Shown: piece after piece, positions 6,801 to 9,323 of the stretch
Numbering within the stretch: the first letter of the stretch is position 1
How the letters are laid out: every line of letters begins with the position of its first letter
Source of the DNA: Desulfovibrio sp.
GTDB lineage: Bacteria > Desulfobacterota > Desulfovibrionia > Desulfovibrionales > Desulfovibrionaceae
DNA: 9,323 bases
Assembly (NCBI GenBank): GCA_028708195.1
Contig: JAQVZK010000072.1
Span: 1 to 9,323 of the forward strand
Direction: 5' to 3'
Position numbers and translations under genes: made by a program
Notes under the pieces: generated by a model
Seen by the model: the letters and a program-made list of their open reading frames with translations, nothing else
Told to the model about the DNA's origin: nothing
The model's database searches: none

Positions 6801-7598
6801 ATGGATAATCTGCTCACTGCCCTGATTTTGAGCATTGTTGAGGGACTGACAGAATTTTTACCCGTATCTTCGTCTGGGCACCTCATTCTTGTGGGGGATC
6901 TGCTGGGCTTTGTGGGTGATAAAGCGGCCACGTTTGACGTTGTCATTCAGCTTGGGGCCATACTTGCCGTTGTGGTGCTTTACTGGAAGCGTTTTTGGGG
7001 GCTTGTGCGGCCGCAGCCCTATGTGCGCTTTGCAGGCATGCGCGGTATTACGCTGCTTATGCTTACATCGCTGCCTGCCTGCGTGCTTGGTTTGCTGCTG
7101 CATTCCTACATCAAGGAATACCTGTTCCGCCCGTCCACCGTGCTTATTGCCCTTGTGGTGGGCGCTCTGTGTATGATTTTTGTTGAAAAACGCAAATTCA
7201 AAGCCACCTGCATCAGCCTTGATGATATGACCCCAAAGCTGGCTTTGGGCATTGGCTGTTTTCAGTGTCTTGCGCTTTGGCCCGGGTTTTCGCGCTCTGC
7301 GGCAACCATTATGGGCGGCATGCTTTTGGGAGCCAAAAGACCTCTGGCGGCAGAGTATTCGTTTATTGCCGCAGTGCCCATCATGGTGGCGGCCACAGGC
7401 TATGACCTGCTGAAAAATATGAGTATGTTCACCTCGGCCGATGTTCCTTTCTTTCTGGTGGGCATGGTGGGCTCCTTTGTGTCTGCCTTGCTGGCTGTGA
7501 AGATTTTTGTCGCTCTGGTTGGACGTATGACGCTGGTGCCATTTGCCGTTTACCGCCTGCTTATCGCGCCCTTTGTGTATTATTTCATGGTGAACTGA
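6801..7598 (+). CDS. uppP: Undecaprenyl-diphosphate phosphatase
   Basis: UppP (BacA) is an inner-membrane enzyme that removes a phosphate from undecaprenyl diphosphate to recycle the lipid carrier for peptidoglycan and other surface polymers. Overproduction gives bacitracin resistance in several bacteria. The 265 residues match the usual length. The two signature motifs are present: EGLTEFLPVSSSGHL (14-28), with Glu14, Glu18 and His27 equivalent to E. coli Glu17, Glu21 and His30, and PGFSRSAATI (161-170), with Arg165 equivalent to the catalytic Arg174. About seven hydrophobic segments are visible (for example 48-61, 83-101, 113-128, 184-200, 216-240, 246-262). ATG 6801 is preceded by AAAGG (6787-6791) at 9-nt spacing. 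It stands alone between the small convergent gene and the tRNA, with no clear promoter or terminator of its own. A short hairpin, CCCGC-TGGTT-GCGGG, lies at 6731-6745 in its leader. Confidence 0.96.
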   Translation: MDNLLTALILSIVEGLTEFLPVSSSGHLILVGDLLGFVGDKAATFDVVIQLGAILAVVVLYWKRFWGLVRPQPYVRFAGMRGITLLMLTSLPACVLGLLLHSYIKEYLFRPSTVLIALVVGALCMIFVEKRKFKATCISLDDMTPKLALGIGCFQCLALWPGFSRSAATIMGGMLLGAKRPLAAEYSFIAAVPIMVAATGYDLLKNMSMFTSADVPFFLVGMVGSFVSALLAVKIFVALVGRMTLVPFAVYRLLIAPFVYYFMVN

Positions 7599-7671
7599 GC
7601 TGTAACGGCGTCGCTGCCCGCGCATTGAACATCGAAAATTGATAGGGTGCGGGGTGTTGGAAAAATTTTGC

Positions 7672-7700
7672 TTGCCAAGGCGGGGCAAATCTTATATTTA
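7672..7700 (+). promoter_or_regulatory. Probable sigma-70 promoter of tRNA-Met
   Basis: TTGCCA (7672-7677) is five of six to the -35 consensus. A 17-nt spacing leads to TATTTA (7695-7700); an overlapping better hexamer, TATATT (7693-7698), sits at 15 nt. A GC-rich stretch (GATCGTCGCGC) follows, as is common at stable-RNA promoters under stringent control. The expected transcript starts near 7707, so the tRNA precursor has a leader of about 23 nt that contains a small hairpin, CTGCC-TGAG-GGCAG (7711-7724). The position just before the tRNA supports the call. Confidence 0.5.
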
Positions 7701-7729
7701 GATCGTCGCGCTGCCTGAGGGCAGTACAC

Positions 7730-7806
7730 GGCAAGGTAGCTCAGTTGGTTAGAGCATGCGGTTCATACCCGCAGGGTCGGGGGTTCAAATCCCTCCCTTG
7801 CTACCA
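7730..7806 (+). tRNA. tRNA-Met (anticodon CAT), elongator type
   Basis: A full cloverleaf can be drawn. The acceptor stem is GGCAAGG with CCTTGCT (a G1-U72 wobble, the rest paired). The D-arm is GCTC/GAGC, the anticodon stem TGCGG/CCGCA is perfect, and the loop TTCATAC holds CAT. The variable loop is GGGTC, and the T-arm is GGGGG-TTCAAAT-CCCTC with one G-U pair. The 3' CCA is encoded. The 1-72 pair and the lack of three G-C pairs above the anticodon loop rule out the initiator form. A tRNA-Ile2 read with lysidine also has CAT and is the main alternative, but the stems resemble elongator tRNA-Met of many bacteria. The length is 77 nt including CCA. It is flanked by its own promoter and terminator and lies 1.3 kb after metG. 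Confidence 0.94.
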
Positions 7807-7844
7807 AGTAATACAGGCGCTTGAAAATGAGTGTCAAAAATAAA

Positions 7845-7906
7845 AGGCGCTTATGCTTCGATGTGCACATAAAGAGTGCGCAGAATGCATAGGCGCCTCG
7901 TTTTTT
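7845..7906 (+). terminator. Terminator of tRNA-Met, long stem and large loop
   Basis: AGGCGCTTATGC (7845-7856) pairs with GCATAGGCGCCT (7887-7898), 11 of 12 by Watson-Crick plus one wobble. CG and six Ts (7901-7906) follow. The 30-nt loop contains the 10-bp palindrome ATGTGCACAT (7861-7870). An extra copy of the left-arm start, AGGCGCTT, lies 30 nt upstream at 7815-7822 and could compete for the right arm. It lies 39 bp after the tRNA and is the only clear stop signal before the DUF362 gene. Confidence 0.7.
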
Positions 7907-8041
7907 ATCCTTTTTCTGAAGATCATTGTCCATCCCCGCAATTTCCCCATAGGACTGGGCCGTGATCAATGGCGGCAACTGTTGCAGAGCCGGAGTTTCT
8001 TGTCAGACTGCCTGATTTTATGAAGGCACAGAGGAGAATTA

Positions 8042-9034
8042 ATGGAGAGTTCCGTTACCACGCGCACCTGCAACACGGCAGACGCGGGCACACTGTGGAC
8101 GGTGACCACAACGGGCGCAGGTTCTTTTGCCACTGCTCAAGAGGGTTCCTCAGTATATTTTACCAAGGATATCAGCGCAACCGGACTAACAAAAATCTAT
8201 GCGCACCTGACGCAGGGTCGTGAGCTTTTGGGCAAGGTGGCGGTGAAGCTGCACTCCGGCGAGCCTGGGGGCCATAATTATCCTGCGCCCGCGCTGATTA
8301 AGGACCTTGTGCAGTCTGTGAACGGCACTATAGTTGAATGCAATACCGCCTACGCCGGAAAGCGCTTCAATACTGCGGATCACCTGGTTGCCCTTAAGGA
8401 TCACGGCTTTACGGATATTGCCCCCGTAGACGTAATGGACGAAAATGGCTCCATCAGTCTGCCTTTTGCACGGGGCAAAAATATCAAGGTAAATTTCGTT
8501 GGCGCAAATTTTGCCAGGTATGATTCTTTTTTGATTTTGACCCATTTCAAGGGGCACGCTATGGCAGGATTTGGCGGCGCTATCAAAAATGTGTCCATCG
8601 GTATTGCCTCCAATGAAGGGAAAATGTGGATCCACACCGCCGGAGCCACCCGAAGCCTTGGTGATTTCAGCCGCTGTTACAGAATCAGAAAGAACCTGTT
8701 CATGGAGTCGATGGCTGAAGCGGCCGGTTCTGTGATTGAAAAGCTGGGTACGGGCAGAATCGTGTATGTCAGCCTGATGAACAATTTGTCTATTGATTGC
8801 GACTGCAACAGTCACCCCGCCCCCCCAGAACTGGACGACATTGGCATTCTGGCGTCCTTTGACCCGGTGGCCCTTGACCGGGCCTGCGTTGACCTCATTT
8901 ACGCCGCAGACAGCGAAAAAAGCGCCTCACTGCGAAAGCGTATTGAAGGCCGCAATGGGATGCATGTGCTTGACCATGCCGAGTCGCTTGGGCTTGGCCG
9001 CCAACAGTACACACTTGTAGGTATTGACGCCTGA
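8042..9034 (+). CDS. DUF362 domain-containing protein
   Basis: This 330-residue protein has the DUF362 fold from about residue 36 to the end. Characteristic stretches are KVAVKLHSGEPGG (65-77), the segment ILTHFKGHAMAGFGGAIKN (165-183), and CDCNSHPAPPELDDIGILAS (253-272) followed by FDPVALDRACVDLI (273-286). DUF362 proteins occur often in anaerobes, many fused to or next to 4Fe-4S ferredoxin domains. Their role is not settled and an Fe-S or redox function is suspected. Here no ferredoxin CxxCxxC motif is present; Cys253 and Cys255 are the family Cys pair. The first 35 residues are a Thr/Ser/Ala-rich polar extension with no signal peptide. ATG 8042 is firm because GAGGAG lies 5 nt upstream. 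The gene stands alone, 235 bp after the tRNA. The predicted location is cytoplasmic. No convincing promoter or terminator was found. Confidence 0.88.
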   Translation: MESSVTTRTCNTADAGTLWTVTTTGAGSFATAQEGSSVYFTKDISATGLTKIYAHLTQGRELLGKVAVKLHSGEPGGHNYPAPALIKDLVQSVNGTIVECNTAYAGKRFNTADHLVALKDHGFTDIAPVDVMDENGSISLPFARGKNIKVNFVGANFARYDSFLILTHFKGHAMAGFGGAIKNVSIGIASNEGKMWIHTAGATRSLGDFSRCYRIRKNLFMESMAEAAGSVIEKLGTGRIVYVSLMNNLSIDCDCNSHPAPPELDDIGILASFDPVALDRACVDLIYAADSEKSASLRKRIEGRNGMHVLDHAESLGLGRQQYTLVGIDA

Positions 9035-9071
9035 CGGGGCCAAAGCTTTTCATCCCGATTAAAGATTTAGG

Positions 9072-9118
9072 GGCATGCCTAGCTAAGCCACCAGATTGGC
9101 TATAGAGCTAGGTATGCC
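9072..9118. repeat. Long imperfect hairpin, possible mobile-element end
   Basis: GGCATGCCTAGCT (9072-9084) matches the reverse complement of AGCTAGGTATGCC (9106-9118) at 12 of 13 positions. Inside it, AGCCA (9086-9090) pairs with TGGCT (9097-9101) around the 6-nt loop CCAGAT. It begins 38 bp after the DUF362 stop and has no T-run, so it is not a normal terminator. Its outer arm recurs in the second repeat at 9222-9249. It could be the left end of an insertion sequence, a REP-like palindrome or an operator. Confidence 0.6.
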
Positions 9119-9119
9119 A

Positions 9120-9323
9120 ATGAAAAATACGTACACGTTTCGTTCAAAAATTTCTGAGGCCAAAATCCGGCCAATCGGGCTCTACCTCAAAGACGGGGGC
9201 ATAGCATCCCCAAGGAAAAATGGGCATACCAAGCAAAGTCGGTATGCCCACCAGGGCAACCTTTATTTTCCGACCAAAGAAAAGAAGAGAAGGCCCTGTG
9301 GAACAATTCTTAATTGGCTTGCG
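9120..9323 (+). CDS. Open frame cut by the right edge, identity uncertain (possible transposase start or remnant)
   Basis: The frame is open for 68 codons from ATG 9120 to the window end, with another in-frame ATG at 9114 inside the hairpin. The first residues, MKNTYTFRSKISEAKIR, are similar to what I remember of IS1595-type transposase N-termini. The residues that follow (GLYLKDGGIASPRKNG and a Lys/Arg-rich stretch near 52-57) do not continue that match. No ribosome site is visible, and the hairpin arms overlap the start. The frame contains the second inverted repeat. It may be an intact unknown gene, a degraded element, or chance. The minus strand is also open over most of the same stretch, which lowers confidence that either is coding. 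Confidence 0.25.
   Translation, partial: MKNTYTFRSKISEAKIRPIGLYLKDGGIASPRKNGHTKQSRYAHQGNLYFPTKEKKRRPCGTILNWLA
9222..9249. repeat. Perfect 9-bp inverted repeat sharing its arm with the 9072-9118 hairpin
   Basis: GGGCATACC (9222-9230) and GGTATGCCC (9241-9249) form a perfect stem around the 10-nt loop AAGCAAAGTC. The right arm is the reverse complement of GGGCATGCC at 9071-9079 at 8 of 9 positions, and repeats the GGTATGCC at 9111-9118 exactly. No T-run follows. It probably belongs to the same repeat system as the hairpin to its left. Confidence 0.6.

Noticed and set aside
6858..7688. 276-codon minus-strand frame rich in His, Lys and Arg opposite uppP
   Set aside because: It is antisense to a membrane protein gene, and the odd composition follows from the complement of hydrophobic codons.
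7730..7806. tRNA-Met as an integration site for a prophage or island
   Set aside because: No second copy of the tRNA 3' end and no integrase gene are visible in the window.
7763..7978. 71-codon minus-strand frame ending in AREGFEPPTLRV
   Set aside because: That peptide is a well-known artefact of translating the antisense strand of tRNA genes; the frame overlaps the tRNA-Met and its terminator.
8186..8815. 209-codon minus-strand frame opposite DUF362
   Set aside because: It is antisense to a well-supported gene and has no recognisable domain.
9035..9060. Terminator after DUF362 (CGGG...CCCG)
   Set aside because: The stem is only four pairs with a loop of about 15 nt and has no T-run.

Overview
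The window reads as ordinary chromosome from a Deltaproteobacterium (Desulfobacterota), most likely a Desulfovibrio-type sulfate reducer. The assignment rests on moderately GC-rich coding DNA, protein sequences that resemble Desulfovibrio homologues as I remember them, and the mix of a group II 6-phosphofructokinase, a RicT/PSP1 protein next to MetRS, and a DUF362 protein. It is an inference from memory of these families, not a database match.

Layout. Positions 1-2939 hold a tight leftward operon, in transcription order: an HD-superfamily hydrolase (2939 to 2382), an ATP-type phosphofructokinase (2364 to 1057), and a UvrD/AddA-like helicase that starts 4 nt after the kinase stop and runs off the left edge. 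A 335-bp divergent spacer (2940-3274) follows and holds a perfect 21-bp dyad. Rightward from it lie ricT (PSP1 domain, Cys-rich) and metG (methionyl-tRNA synthetase with a C-terminal tRNA-binding domain), 25 bp apart. A hairpin terminator closes metG, and its right arm lies inside the 3' end of a convergent 63-codon gene of unknown function (6463-6654). uppP (undecaprenyl-diphosphate phosphatase) runs rightward at 6801-7598. A tRNA-Met(CAT) with its own promoter and a long-stem terminator comes next, then a DUF362 protein gene (8042-9034). The last 290 bp carry two hairpins built from a shared GGYATRCC-type arm and an ORF open to the right edge. This could be the start of a mobile element, but the identification is weak.

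Functional reading. The right part is housekeeping: translation (metG, tRNA-Met), RNA metabolism (ricT) and cell-wall lipid recycling (uppP). The left operon joins central carbon metabolism (PFK), a probable metal-dependent phosphohydrolase and a DNA-repair helicase, with no obvious shared pathway. I found no CRISPR array, defence island, complete transposon or clearly new multi-gene system. The points most worth checking are the dyad at 3014-3034, the repeats at the right edge, the Gly/Lys donor-site combination in the kinase, and the long C-terminal tail of RicT.
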